DNA from: Hydnum rufescens UP504
Lineage: Eukaryota; Basidiomycota; Agaricomycetes; Cantharellales; Hydnaceae
Direction: 5' to 3'
Assembly (NCBI GenBank): GCA_014904985.1
Contig: MU129074.1
Location: 40,860-104,859, forward strand
DNA length: 64,000 nucleotides
The position numbers were made by a program, and so were the translations under genes. Position 1 is the stretch's first letter; each line of letters starts with the position of its first letter. The notes beneath the pieces are model-generated. The model searched no databases. It saw only the letters and a list, made by a program, of their open reading frames with translations, and was not told the origin of the DNA. This document shows, in pieces, positions 25,681-37,400 of the stretch.

Positions 25681-26230
25681 AGAGGTTGCGCTTCTCCCAT
25701 TGGGTATCTCGGAAGATGCCGTAATGGGCGCCTCCGTGTTACTGTATTTACAACATTAACTGAACCATCCAGCGCATGTATTGGTTTCCCAGATTCAGAA
25801 GCAAGGGGCAGATGCAAATCTTGGGCCGTGACTGGGCCCTTGACCCAGCCTCAAAAAAATTTTTGGCAGCATTGTTGGGAAACCAGCAGCATCTAGATAC
25901 CGGAGTTGGAGAATGTGGCAGCAAACTATGTGATATCATTTATATGTACCATTAGATGATCGAGAAGTTATTTTTTTGGCTGCTCAGATACAGCTATCTT
26001 TAAAAACAACTCTATGCGATGTGGGGGAAATAAATGAGCAATTCGACACGAAAGACTTGCTTCGCAAGTCCTCGGACACAGGACCCAGGTGCAAATAACC
26101 CAGGCGGATCCGCAGATGATCTAAAAGAAAAACCCACCAATCACTTCATTTTCTTAGGATCCATAATGATATATTCAACCGGAACGAGACATGACCTACA
26201 TTCTGATGCGAGCGAGTGTCATAATGCGGT

Positions 26231-28077
26231 TTAATGGGTGGCTAAAGCTTCGGCCCTAGCTGCCTTGCGCTTCTTCCGCTCCTCCCGGTCACGCTCTTGT
26301 TCGCTGATCGTCGGAACTGGGATGTCGGACTCCGGGACAGGGAGTTCCAGCTGGACTCTAGTAAGGGTCTTTTCATACGCGCGGATTTCGTCCAACGCCT
26401 CGCCTGCGGTAGGCCTAGAGTTGGGTTGATCTGCCATCATCGCTGCGAATATGGCGACGAGTCCCGGCACATCATCTTTTAGACTCTAAACAGGGAAAAG
26501 ACATGGTCTATGAGTCAGTCTTCCGATTGTTAGGCAGAAAAAGATACCTACGCACATGAAAATGATCATGGAACATCTTGCCCATCTGAAAGACATCCGT
26601 TTTGAAAGGGTCATACGGCTCACCGGAAAGCATTTCAGGTGCGACATCTCGGCCGTAGTCTTCTGGATCCTCTAAACCCAGTCGCTTGAGGGGCATGCCG
26701 GTAACCACTCTGTCTTCAGATCTTGAGTCCTCACGAAAACGGACGGAAAGCTCGAAATCGATCAAGTAATATCGCACGGGGAAAACTGTATGGGATAGAT
26801 AAAGTGCCAATAAGCAGGGACCAAATGCTTTGCACGAAAATAACGTACGACTTCGAAACGGCTGGTCTGCGTGGATTGGACGGAAACCCCCGCTGAAGTT
26901 GATGAGAATATTTTCGGCACCTATGTCCTAAAAATCCGGCAAATTAATACGCAAACGCCTCAAAGGCGTTACTACTGGCCTCACTCGATGTGCGATGAGA
27001 AGGCGATGTAAAAAGTGAAGGCCCTGAAATTTCGTCCATAAGCTGGTTGAAAATAGAGGAAGATTCAGGCACAGACCTCAAGGAGTTGGATGATAGCATC
27101 AAAAACCTCACTGATCGCGTGATACCACGGAAAGTTGAACCCTTCACACATTGCCGGGAATACACCGAACGTCATATCTTCCAGTATCAATTGCTGCAAC
27201 ATCGGGAGACAATGATTTTCGCCTCGGAAAGCCAATGAACCGGCGGCCACTCTCTGCTGGACATCCAACTCCTCAAGCCCCTGTTCGCCCTTGGATATGA
27301 GTCGAATGAGGACGTCTCGACCATCTGCGGTCCTAGCAAAACAATGAATGGGTTTCTGGGATTTATGGAATTTGTAGCAACGGCCTCTGTGGAGTGAATG
27401 ATCCTCACCGCTTGGAGACGATACGAAAGCGGATCATCATCCCGATAGATGAAGGTGCCGTCAGGCGCCCTCATCGTGTCGTCTGGGGCGTGAGTCTGAC
27501 CAAAAGTGTAAGGAGTTGGCGGCACAGCGCGAAACAATCTAAGCCCTTGAGTTGCGAACCAGACCTCTAACGGGTCCCACACTTGGCGAGGCGGATTGAT
27601 CTGAATCCTACGCCACTCTAAAAGGGTACGAGGCAGTAAAGAATCAAGTGAAGATGACATCTCTGACTGGGGAGCAAGGCCATCAGCGTTGGCCGTGGAT
27701 CTTGCGCAGTACTTTGGTCCAGATAGTGGAGGCTTCGAGGCAGGTAACTCTACATTCTCGGATGATTCATTACAGCTTCCCATAAGCCAGCCTCCCATAA
27801 CGAGAGCCAGTCCCGGAGGAATCAGGAGCTGGATGTCGACGGGGAAAAATGAGATAGATTAATGGGGACGGCATCTCAACGAGACAACATCACGTACCTG
27901 CTTGAGAAACCACACACCACGGTCGAAGCTCAAAATAAGAGAAAAAAGCAGCAAGAACGTTCCAAGAGGAAGAGGCGCGCTTAGCACTACATCAAATAAC
28001 GAATTAACCAGTAACGAATGACGACTCCATGTACATTTGAACCTAGTCTGACCTTTGAAGAGCCCCGTGGCCGACAT
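26231..28077 (-). CDS. Membrane-anchored protein-kinase-like protein
   Basis: Reads on the minus strand from MSATGLFKGQTRFKCTWS (ATG at 28077). A hydrophobic segment (PLPLGTFLLLFSLILSF) follows, and after an intron a second one (LLIPPGLALVMGGWLMG), so one or two membrane helices lie at the N-terminus. A Ser-rich linker precedes a kinase fold: TPYTFGQTHAPDDTMRAPDG, ADGRDVLIRLISKGEQG, a catalytic-loop region in the exon at 26870-26940 (DIGAENILINFSGG type), YYLIDFELSVRF (DFE instead of DFG), then APEMLSGEPYDPFKTDVFQMG. It ends with a charged Arg/Glu-rich tail and TAA at 26231. The DFE variant and odd N-lobe suggest a divergent kinase or pseudokinase. The frame looks intact through several short introns. 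Confidence 0.65.
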
Positions 28078-28377
28078 AGGAATATAGGGGGTGTTATAGA
28101 AATTGGAATCAGATGGTGCTGTAATTTATGTCGTAGGCCAGAGCGCTGCCTGAACAAGACGATTCAGCTTGGGTGGTCCGGAAGAAGCCGCATGCCAGCT
28201 ACTCTTGGACCTTAGATGGATACAGAGATCAGATCAACTCATGGCGAAGAACCCATCCGGCATAACATGGCCGGGCAGCCAAGTCATGCGATCTGCACGG
28301 GGTTTTGATTCCTCGGCGCCTCACCAGGGTACAAATACTGAAATTGTCTCAAGGTCAGATACTCAATCCCGTTCGTC

Positions 28378-28670
28378 ATGTCGTCGAATAATCCGGCCAA
28401 AGATAGGATATATGCTTTCGACCATGAAGATGGATCTGTGTACATTGGAATTTTGCCAAGCTACAGGCAAACTTCACTAGTCTGATAAAACACTGCCTTC
28501 GTGGAGAAGATGAATATTTACAATAGTGCTGTATACCGTCAGATTAATGGAGTGACGCATTACCGTCTAACCTTTAACGATGGGAAGCGCCTACTGATTC
28601 CGGCCTCCCTTGCAACCTTGAAGTGAGTCTTTGTATACTATGCCACTCTTGCACCGATGTTGATAGTATG
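28378..28670 (+). other. Short plus-strand ORF, copy 1 version
   Basis: Starts MSSNNPAKDRIYAFDHEDGS and stops after about 35 codons. The copy 2 equivalent stays open for 56 codons thanks to a one-base difference. A further frame, MNIYNSAVYRQINGVTHYRL, opens at 28510 across a possible intron. No family recognised. Confidence 0.25.
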
Positions 28671-29126
28671 ATCTGACTCGGATATGCAGAGTTGATGGTA
28701 CACCCTTGACGCAATCTCCACCGGGTGCGACTCAGTGATGGCCTACTCTATCACATCCATGGTTTGGTCCTTCAAATGTACTGCCTTCTCAAGGCCACAT
28801 AATCATGTATTTGACCCTGTGTGCAAATGAAGATTCAATGATGTAGTTCAGAGAATATAGGGAGGTTCATACCAAACCATCCAAATCAGTAAACATTACA
28901 TAAGCAGATGATGTAATGCGGAGTACACCACAAAACTGTAGATTTAGAAAATACTACCCCTTTGCAGCTTTGAGGGAGCCATCATTGATTAATCGTCTAT
29001 ATATGCTGATCCTTACAGTCCATCGGTCAAATGTTAGAGCGTTGCATTTGTTATTCAAGTGTCCGAGGCTGAAGGCTGGAAAATCGCGCATTTCCGAAAA
29101 TGTCGGGGACATTACAACCGGCAATT
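28669..29126. other. Spacer between duplication copies, nothing recognised
   Basis: No motif-bearing frame and no repeat structure seen. Confidence 0.4.
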
Positions 29127-29577
29127 ATGGTCTTGAGAGTTGGTTTTGTGAGGGAATATTTCTCTTCCCCGCTTCTTCAGGTACTTGGAGCCTATTTATC
29201 CCTTTCTTCTCCAGTAATGGTCCTCTAGTTCACAGATAAAGATCAAGGACAAACTTTTGAGTTGGTCGAATGCCCAAGTCGGTTATTCTCACGGCAGGCT
29301 TTGGCAACGAATCCAATATCTGAGTCTCTCCCCAACCCGTAGGTGGGACCGGGCAAGTGATAACCAGATTCAACAACAATGAAATTGATGTTGCCATCGC
29401 ACTCACCGATCCTCTCCTTGCTGGTATCGCCAAGGGCTCTACATCTTATAAACTCGTTGGAAGCTATGTGACGAGCCCTCTGAGATGGGCTGTCATTACG
29501 AGAAAGAATAGTCGTTATTTCTCTATCGATGATCTGAGGGGCACTACTCTGGGGATTTCTGTGAAAGCTCGTTGAAC
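29127..29577 (+). pseudogene. Truncated periplasmic-binding-protein-like gene (NMT1/THI5 or Ca3427-like)
   Basis: MVLRVGFVREYFSSPLLQ begins a substrate-binding-protein type II fold as found in fungal cytosolic relatives. After introns at about 29181-29232 and 29282-29341 it continues with DKDQGQTFELVECPS, then NNEIDVAIALTDPLLAGIAK and SIDDLRGTTLGIS. The protein then ends at once in VKAR and TGA, because the sequence switches at about 29558 into the left end of duplication copy 2. Only the first lobe of the usual two-lobe domain is present, so it is broken by the duplication breakpoint. I did not find the missing C-terminal half elsewhere in the window. Confidence 0.7.
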
Positions 29578-30062
29578 AGCCTCACTGGGGTCATCCAACG
29601 TGGTCTGGATAGAGGCTTTGTTCGCGCTTTCCATGAGTATTATCGGAGTGTACACTGTTCACAATCCGATTTAAATGACAAACGCAGGATCTTCCGTGGC
29701 ATCTTCCGTGACATCTTCCGTGACATCTTTTGTGACACTAATATCGTGCCGATTGCAAATACCTTGCAGACGCCGGGTTTTACCCCGGCAGACCTCTGAC
29801 AACAGTTAAGATTTCGAAAATTTCCAGGATGCCTGGCCCTTGACACCTGAACTCTCAGATAAATTTTGATGACTTCAATTTACAATAAATGTCTGGGCGC
29901 TTCTCGAGCGTCTATCTCTGTGGCAGCATCAGGAGAACTGACACATGCTCTGGAGGCCCCAGAGTGGCCTGTGTGCCTTAGTAAGAACCGATGCACGTTG
30001 TAGATGCATACACAGTGTCCCAGGTTAACCAGTGAAATAAATCCAATTATTGACGCACCCCC

Positions 30063-30320
30063 ATGAAAGTGAATTCCGGAAGAGGAGAGCCGTTGATGTT
30101 CAAGCAGATATTGATCGATGACGAGGACGAGCTTATTGAGCGAACAGTAGTGTATGCTTTATGCTACTTACAAGGGGCGAAAAAACGTACGAGAAGGTAC
30201 ATAAAGGGAAAGAAAATCTGCCTGAATACAGTACTGGGGGCGCCAGGGAAGAAGGCATGCATTTCCGGTGGGAAAAACGTAAGAAGTGATGGAGTAGATT
30301 GGCGAGTCTACCGCGCATAG
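30063..30320 (+). CDS. Small hypothetical ORF (85 codons)
   Basis: An uninterrupted, very basic small ORF: MKVNSGRGEPLMFKQILIDD, later KKRTRRYIKGKK. It is open here and broken in copy 1. No homology recognised. It could be a chance ORF. Confidence 0.2.
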   Translation: MKVNSGRGEPLMFKQILIDDEDELIERTVVYALCYLQGAKKRTRRYIKGKKICLNTVLGAPGKKACISGGKNVRSDGVDWRVYRA

Positions 30321-30939
30321 CGGTGTCGCTTTAGGGGTTGTGCTTCCCTCGTTGGGTATCTCGGCAGGTGCTGTAATGGGCGCTTCGCGCAACGTGTTAC
30401 TGTACTTACATTAACTGGACCATCCAGAGTATGTATTGGCCTCCCAGGTGATGCAGAAGCAAGGGGACTCCAGATACAAATATTGGGCCGTGACTGGGCC
30501 CTTGACCCAACCTCAAAAAAATTTTTTGGAGCATTGTTGGGAAACCACCAGCGTCTAGATACTAGGGTTGGAGAATGAGGCAGCAAACTATGTGGTATCA
30601 TTCATATATACCATTAGATGATTGAGAAGTTGTTTTTTTGGCTGCTCAGATAGAGCTATCTTCAAAAACAACTCTAGGCGGTGTGGGGGCAATAAATGAG
30701 TTGACCTCATCTGGGTGACCTCCACCTCCGAACTCTTTTATTTTATTTTTTTAATTGGACAGGGACCATTTATGGAGTGGGAGAGTGGAAGAGTCTCCAG
30801 GAGAGAAATGTCAATAGCGTGGGACCTATACGAGCAATTCGACGCGAAAGACTTAAGTCCGCAGACACGGGTCCCAGGTGCAAATAACCCTGGCGGATCC
30901 GGAAAGTAGCAGATGATCCAAAAAAAAACCTACCCATCG

Positions 30940-32750
30940 CTTCAATTTTGTTGGAATCCACAATAAGATAGGGAGTTCTAGCTGGACTCTGGTAAGGGGT
31001 CTTTTCATACGCGCGGATTTCGTCCAACGCTTCGCCCGCGGTAGGCCTAGAGTTGGGTCGATCTGCCATCATCGCTGCAAATATGGCGACGAGTTCCGGC
31101 ACATCGTCTTTTAGGGCCTAAAGAGGGAAAGGTCATGGTCCATGAGTCAGTCTTCCGATTGTTAGGCAGAGAAAGATGGCTCCGCACATGAAAATGATCA
31201 TGGAACATCTTGCCCATCTGAAAGACATCCGTTTTGAAAGGGTCATACGCTTCGCCGGAAAGCACTTCAGGTGCGATATCTCGGCCGTAGTCCTCTGGAT
31301 CCTCTAGGCCCAGTCGCTTGAGGAGCATGCCGGCAACCACTCTGTCTTTGAATCTTGAATCCTCATGAAAACGGACGGAAAGGTCGAAATCGATCAAGTT
31401 CTATTGCACAAGGAAAACTTTATGCATGCGATAGATAAAGCGCCAATAAGCAGGGACCAAATGCTTTGCACGAAAATAACGTATGACTTCGAAACGGCTG
31501 GTTTGCATCGATTGGACGGAAACCCCGCCGAAGTTGAGGAGAATATTTTCGGCACCTATGTCCTAAAAATCCTGCATATGAATACCCAAACGCCTCAACG
31601 GCGTTCCTACTGGTCCCACTCGATGTGCGATGAGAAGGCGATGTAAAAAGTGAAGGCCTTGAAATTTCGTCCATAAGCTGGTTGAAAATAGAGGAGAATT
31701 AAGACACAAACCTCAAGGAGTTGGATAACAGCATCAAAAACCTCACTGATCGGATGATACCACGGAAAGTTGAAGCCTTCACACAATTGCCGGGAATACG
31801 CCGAACGTCATATCTTCCAGTGAGAATTGCTGCAGCATCGGGAGACAGCGATTTTCCCCTTGGAAAGCCAATGAACCAGTGGCCACTCTCTGCTGGATAT
31901 CCGACTCCCCAAGCCCTTACTCGCCCTTGGATATGAGTCGAATGAGGACGTTTCGACCATCCGCGGTCCTAGCAAAACAATGGATGGGTTTCTGGAATTT
32001 ATAGAATTTGTAGCACGGCTTCTGTGGATTGAATGATCCTCACCGCTTGGAGACGATATGAAAGCGGATCATTGTTCCGATAGATGAAGGTGCCGTCAGG
32101 CGCCCTCATCGTGTCGTCTGGGGCGTGGGTCTGGCCAAAAGTGTAAGGAGTTGGCGGCACAGCACGAAACAATCTCAAGTCCTTGAGTTGCAAACCAGAC
32201 CTCTAACGGGTCCCACAGTGCGAGGAGAATTGATCTGAATCCTACGCCACTCTAAAAGGGTACGAGGCAGTAAAGAATTAAGTGAAGATGGCATCTCTGA
32301 CTGGGGGGCAAGGCCGTCAACGTTGAGCATCGATCTTGCAGAGTACTTTAGTCCAGATAGTGGAGGCTTCGAGGCAGGTGACTCTACATTCGCGGATCGG
32401 ATGATTCATTACAGCTCCCCATAAGCCAGTCTCCCATAACGAGAACTAGTCCCGGAGGAATCAGAGGCTGGATGTCGACGGGGGAAAATGAGATATATTG
32501 ATGAGGACACGACAATCCCAAGGAAACAACATCACGTACCTGCTTGAGAAATCACACCACGGTCGAAGCTCAAAATAAGAGAAAAAAGTAGGAAGAACGT
32601 TCCAAGAGGAAGAGGCGCGCTTAGCACTACATCAAATCGCCAACTAACCAGCAAGGAATAACGACTCCATGTGCATTTGAGCGTAGTCTGACCTTTAAAG
32701 AGCCCGGTGGCCGATATAGGAATACATATAGGAATACAGTGGGTGTTATA
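30940..32750 (-). pseudogene. Decayed copy of the kinase-like gene
   Basis: Matches the gene at 26231-28077 exon by exon. It retains DFDLSVRFHEDSR and APEVLSGEAYDPFKTDVFQM. Lesions: a two-base shortening near 32215 (CCCACAGTGCGAGG against CCCACACTTGGCGAGG in copy 1), which shifts the frame in the N-terminal half; an extra G near 30995; and loss of the charged C-terminal tail. Interpretation as a pseudogene is strong unless unusual splicing rescues it. Confidence 0.7.
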
Positions 32751-33018
32751 GAAATTGGATCCAGACAGTTGCCGTAATTCATGTCGCAAGCCAGAGCGCT
32801 GCCTGAACGAGATGATCCTCGATTCGGTCTTGGGTGGTCCGGAAGAAGCCGCACGCCAGCTACTGTGCTTGGGCCTTAGATGGATACAGATAAGATCAGC
32901 TCATGGCGAAGAACCCATGCGGCACAACATGGCCGGGCAGCCAAGTCGTGTGGTCTGCACGGAGCCAGGGCACAAATACTGAAATTGTCTCTGGGCCAGA
33001 TACCTAATCCCCTTCGTC

Positions 33019-33189
33019 ATGTCGTCGAATAATCCGGCCAAAGATCGGATATATGCCTTCGAACATGAAAATGGATCCGTTTTACATCGGAATTTTGCCA
33101 AGCTACAGGCAAACCTCACTAGTATGATGAAACACTGTCTTTGTGGAGAAGATGAATATTTACAACAGTGCTATATACTGTTGAATTAA
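33019..33189 (+). CDS. Short hypothetical ORF (56 codons)
   Basis: MSSNNPAKDRIYAFEHENGS to CYILLN. Open here; the copy 1 equivalent is one base shorter and frameshifted. No family recognised. Confidence 0.25.
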   Translation: MSSNNPAKDRIYAFEHENGSVLHRNFAKLQANLTSMMKHCLCGEDEYLQQCYILLN

Positions 33190-33307
33190 TGGAGTGACAC
33201 ATCACCGTCTAACATTTAATGATGGGAAGCGCCTCCTGATGCCCGCCTCCATTGCAACCTTGAAGTGAGTCTTTGTATACTATGGCACTCTTGCACCGGT
33301 GTTGATG

Positions 33308-34164
33308 ACGACAGTGCCCAATTACAGTACCAACCACTAGGGGTCCCGAGACAACGGATGAACTCGCTTTTTGGTCTTGACGAAGTCTCGTACCGTTTGA
33401 AGATTCTCGATATCTCCGCCAACAGAACCTTGTGAATCGTGTAGAATGAGTCACTGGTTATCATCAGAGGCGAGTTCTTGGTTAATATCGTGTTGAGCGG
33501 CATGGTCATCAGAGGTTCTCTACCGCACGCATTGCAAGAGATTTGGGGAACCGCAGGTCACACGGTGAGGTTGATGCCGAATACTGCATTGATCGGAGAA
33601 GGCATTCCCGGTCCTGACTGCGAATGCTCTCTAGATCGTTGAGGTTCAGTAACGTGAAGCGCCATGCGTGTCTCACTTCGCCGACGAGCGTCCTGAACCT
33701 AATGACGCTGGTTGGGGGCTGGCGGGGATATGGACGACGAACGTGGCATACCTGGAATCCCCTAGCTGAGTGTCGGTGGGGGGTTGAGCGGGGAGGAGCC
33801 CCGGATTGCATTGGTGATGCCATGGTTGAACTATTGCAGTCTCACTCGAAGTTTTACTACCTGGGTAAGTGGAATCCACAGTATAAGGGGTTGCTTCACG
33901 ATCTGGAGTAGGAGCGGTGTGTTGGCGACAGAGGAACGTGAAGAGTGGCATTACTGGCTAACAAATGAAGCCCAGCGAGAGTTCACATCCAGCTGAGGTC
34001 ACGTTCTCATTCATCTGAATGGAAGCTACAGAAAGCTCCAGACTGCTCGAATGAGTGGGACGCACCATCTTCAGCTGATTGATTCGCGCTTCAGAGTGGA
34101 AGGCGAGGTCGACCACGTCGCTCTCCCATAGCCACTGTCTAGTATACCGTTCCATCCTAGTCAC
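33308..34164 (-). other. Unassigned minus-strand open frames, possible gene fragment
   Basis: Several minus-strand frames abut: MTRMERYTRQWLWESDVV from 34164, a frame with RHAWRFTLLNLNDLESI near 33650, and SDSFYTIHKVLLAEISRI near 33460. They could be exons of one hypothetical gene running into the right edge of duplication copy 2, but I recognise no domain and could not build a confident splice chain. Confidence 0.25.
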
Positions 34165-34477
34165 TCAGGAAAAATAAGGTTGTTATCCAGTGTGATCTGG
34201 AACGTGGGGCCTAGGAGGATCAGATCTAGGGCCTACCGAATTTCACATAGAGAACAGGGTCCAGATGACAATATCTTCCTTTCTTAGAATCTTAGGAGCC
34301 TCTGGTGCTAGATCGGGCATGGCGCCACGGAGAAGTTCGTGCTTCTCGGGCAGAAGCTAGTCAAGTTGACATAACAGGAAAGCTCCTGTTGCCTGGCTTT
34401 TGGTAATATTAATTTGTAGCATGTTGAGAAGGGATTTACACACCTGCATACACCGACATCTCTCTGGTCCTTCTGCG

Positions 34478-37400
34478 ATGTGGAAATCTATTCGAAAACT
34501 TTTTAAAGCCACCAACGAAAACAGCAGCGCTAGGCGTTTCAGGGTCCTCATACTTGGACCAGCGAATGCAGGAAAGACCACTCTCCTCGAGCGACTAACG
34601 GACAGCCCTGCCGGTGCGGCCATAGTGACCCGCAACGGAAAACGTGTAATTACTGTAGATGTTCGTACTTAGTCGAGATGCTGGTCTAATTTATCCCTTT
34701 ATCCCAGGTCAAGGAGGTCCCCAGAGGATACGATCAAGTAAGCGCCATGCTGGCGGATGTGCGCTGAGGTTGCTTCATGATTTTATACCATATAGCGAGG
34801 GATCCACAATGTCGACGATGAAATCACTTACGCATCAAACCCGACATTCGTTTTCCATGACTCTGGTGGTTTCGAGGCGGGAGGGGTCAAGGAGGTCGAG
34901 GCCGTCTGGAAATTTATTCAAAAGCGCTCGTTAGCTTCGCCTTCTCAGCAGTTGCATGCGATTTGGTGCGTTCACCCATGCACTTCACACGTCATCATAC
35001 TTCAACACATCAATTGCTACAGGCTCTGTATTCCAACTGATAATGACAGGCCCTTTGGATTCCTGCACTCAGGCTTTTTCACCAAATCTACAGCAAAAGG
35101 TATGTCCCATCACTAGCGGCCTTCGACACTGTGTTACGCACTGGTCCATGTATCCGTTCAGTGCCTGTTGTTGGAATTTTCACTAAGTTGGATGGAAGAA
35201 GGACGAAAGTGGAGATTGAGGTTCTAGGCCCTGCTCCCAGCCCATCCGATTTCCATGACCAGGCCCAGGTGGTGGATCAGAAAGTGGCTGAATTTGTCAA
35301 TGGACTCGAGACACGATTTCGGAAGGAACAGTACCCACCGGCTGGTTTCATTGGGGTGGGAGGTATGTGTGCTCTATCCAAGCAGCAATTTTTGGCACTC
35401 AAATCTATGGCCTAAAGACATGGATGAAGTTAGTGAACAGAGCATAGCATCATGCAATGAACTTCTTGAAGTCACTATGGATGCTCTTCCCCATGAGACC
35501 CAGAGATCATTGCTTGGGCTCACAGTTTGGAAGAGAAACCGCCGGATTCATACTGCATATGTTTTAAAGCAGTGAGTCTGGATGTCCACCAAGTTGATAG
35601 TGACTTACAATTGTGTTTATCTCCCAGTGTCCTTCATGCTGGAGCTGAAGGTTGTGTCTCAAGCCATATTGATAAGATGATGCTACAATTTGACTATGTT
35701 CAGGGAACATTATGGTGAAAACTCCACAGCCTGTGCAAGATGAAGAATCAGAGTTATGCACAGACAAGGGCTTCAGGATTCTTATGGTGAGTGAATGTGC
35801 TGCCTGCACAGAATTTAAGGTACTGATTGTATCATGCCCTGTAACTGTGACAACTGGTTCTGACAATATGGTACAATATTTTTTCATTGGATGGTGTTGA
35901 CATAGGAGGTATGGCTCCAGGTGCTCACATTTGGTGCACAATCCTTGGCTTACATGTCTCTTTGTGGCACTCTGATGTAGTTGGTCAGTTTGGATCTCTG
36001 ACAATTTCAACACATGGTGACTGGCTGATGCAATTTTGCTGCCATTGGGACACAGTATGTGAGTCCAGACCTCCCATGATTCCATGCATGGTCATTCCCT
36101 GATACCACTTCTGGTGGAATCCACAACACAGGGAGTGAGTTTATGTCTCTTTGTTGACATGAGGTCACTGAGTATATGTTTTTCTGGCATGGATAACATA
36201 GCATGTGAGGATGGATCACCTTACTTTAGATCCACATGTCACCTGCTGATATATCCTATGGTGACATCACGAATGTAGGAGGTAAGACTGCAGTTTGATA
36301 TGTGGTTACTGGCTGATAGAACATTTGGTGGCATGGACATAGGATGTGGGTCAGCTTCCCCCACCATTCAATGTGTTATGGCTGACTCATACATCTTTTC
36401 CATGGCATAAACAACATAGCTTGTATGTCCAGATGTCTTGGAATTTGATGAATGGTCACTGACTAATAAAGCTTTTGTTGATATTCACACTGTAGTATGT
36501 AAGTGTGGATTCAATTTGAGGTCCATGGTTGATACATCATTATGTGGGATGAATAAAATAGGAGGTGAGTTCATAATTCCTGGCTTTCATTGATTATTGG
36601 CTAATGCATCATTTGGTGACATGGATAATGTAGTATGTAAGTGGGAATTTCTTATAACTTAGCACATGGTCACTGGTTGATCCATCATCCAATGGCATGG
36701 ACAATGTAGAGAGTAAGCCTGGATCTCTTACAATTAGATGTGTTCAGGCAGGCTGATATCTCTTTCTGTCATGGACAATGTAGGGAGTAAGTCTGGATCT
36801 CTCACAATATAATGTATGGTCCCTCATTGATACATCATGTGGTTTGACACCACAGCTTGTAAGTTTGGATGTTTTCCAATTTGTTGATGCATGGTCATGG
36901 ACTAATACATTGTTGGATAACACTGATAATATAGGATGTAAGTATGGATCTCCCTCTTCATCCACTATCACTGGCTGACACATCACTGGATGACATAAAT
37001 CATCAAGAATGTGGGCTGCCTTGTGCAACTTTGTGCCTGATAATTGGTTGATCCATTTCTTGGTGGCACTGACAACATAGAATGTAGATATGAATTTGTC
37101 ACTGGTCAAATTATTATTGTTGGCTAATATATCTTTTGGTGATCTTGACAATGCAGGCTGTAGGTTTGGTTCTCTTCCAATGCAATGTAGAGATGCAGAC
37201 TGATATTTCTTGGTTTGACTTGAACAATGTAGGAAGTAAGGCTGGATCTCACAATTTGATGCATGCTCACTGTCTGATACATGGTGTGTTGGACCCAATG
37301 ACAATGTAGCATGTAAGTTCAGATATCTTCTAATTGAACATGGGATCACTGGCCAATATATTCTTTGGTGACATTAATAATGCAGCATGTAAGTTTTTGA

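Larger units (their letters stand above)
24934..28668. repeat. Segmental duplication, copy 1 (about 3.7 kb)
   Basis: Base-by-base resemblance to 29560-33307 in the same orientation starts at the shared CTGTGAAAGCTCGTTGAACA and ends near GTATACTATG...CACTCTTGCACCG. By eye the copies are roughly nine-tenths identical, with scattered indels. Copy 1 is probably the parental site, because the MYND gene at its left edge is complete here and cut short at copy 2. It contains an intact kinase-like gene, a small broken ORF (25429 on) and a short plus-strand ORF near 28378. Confidence 0.85.
29560..33307. repeat. Segmental duplication, copy 2
   Basis: Same orientation as copy 1. Its left edge truncates the binding-protein gene and brings only the promoter and about 25 codons of the MYND gene. 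Compared with copy 1 it has about 130 extra bases at about 30700-30835, flanked by GAG on both sides, and several small deletions. The kinase gene inside is frameshifted. Confidence 0.85.
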
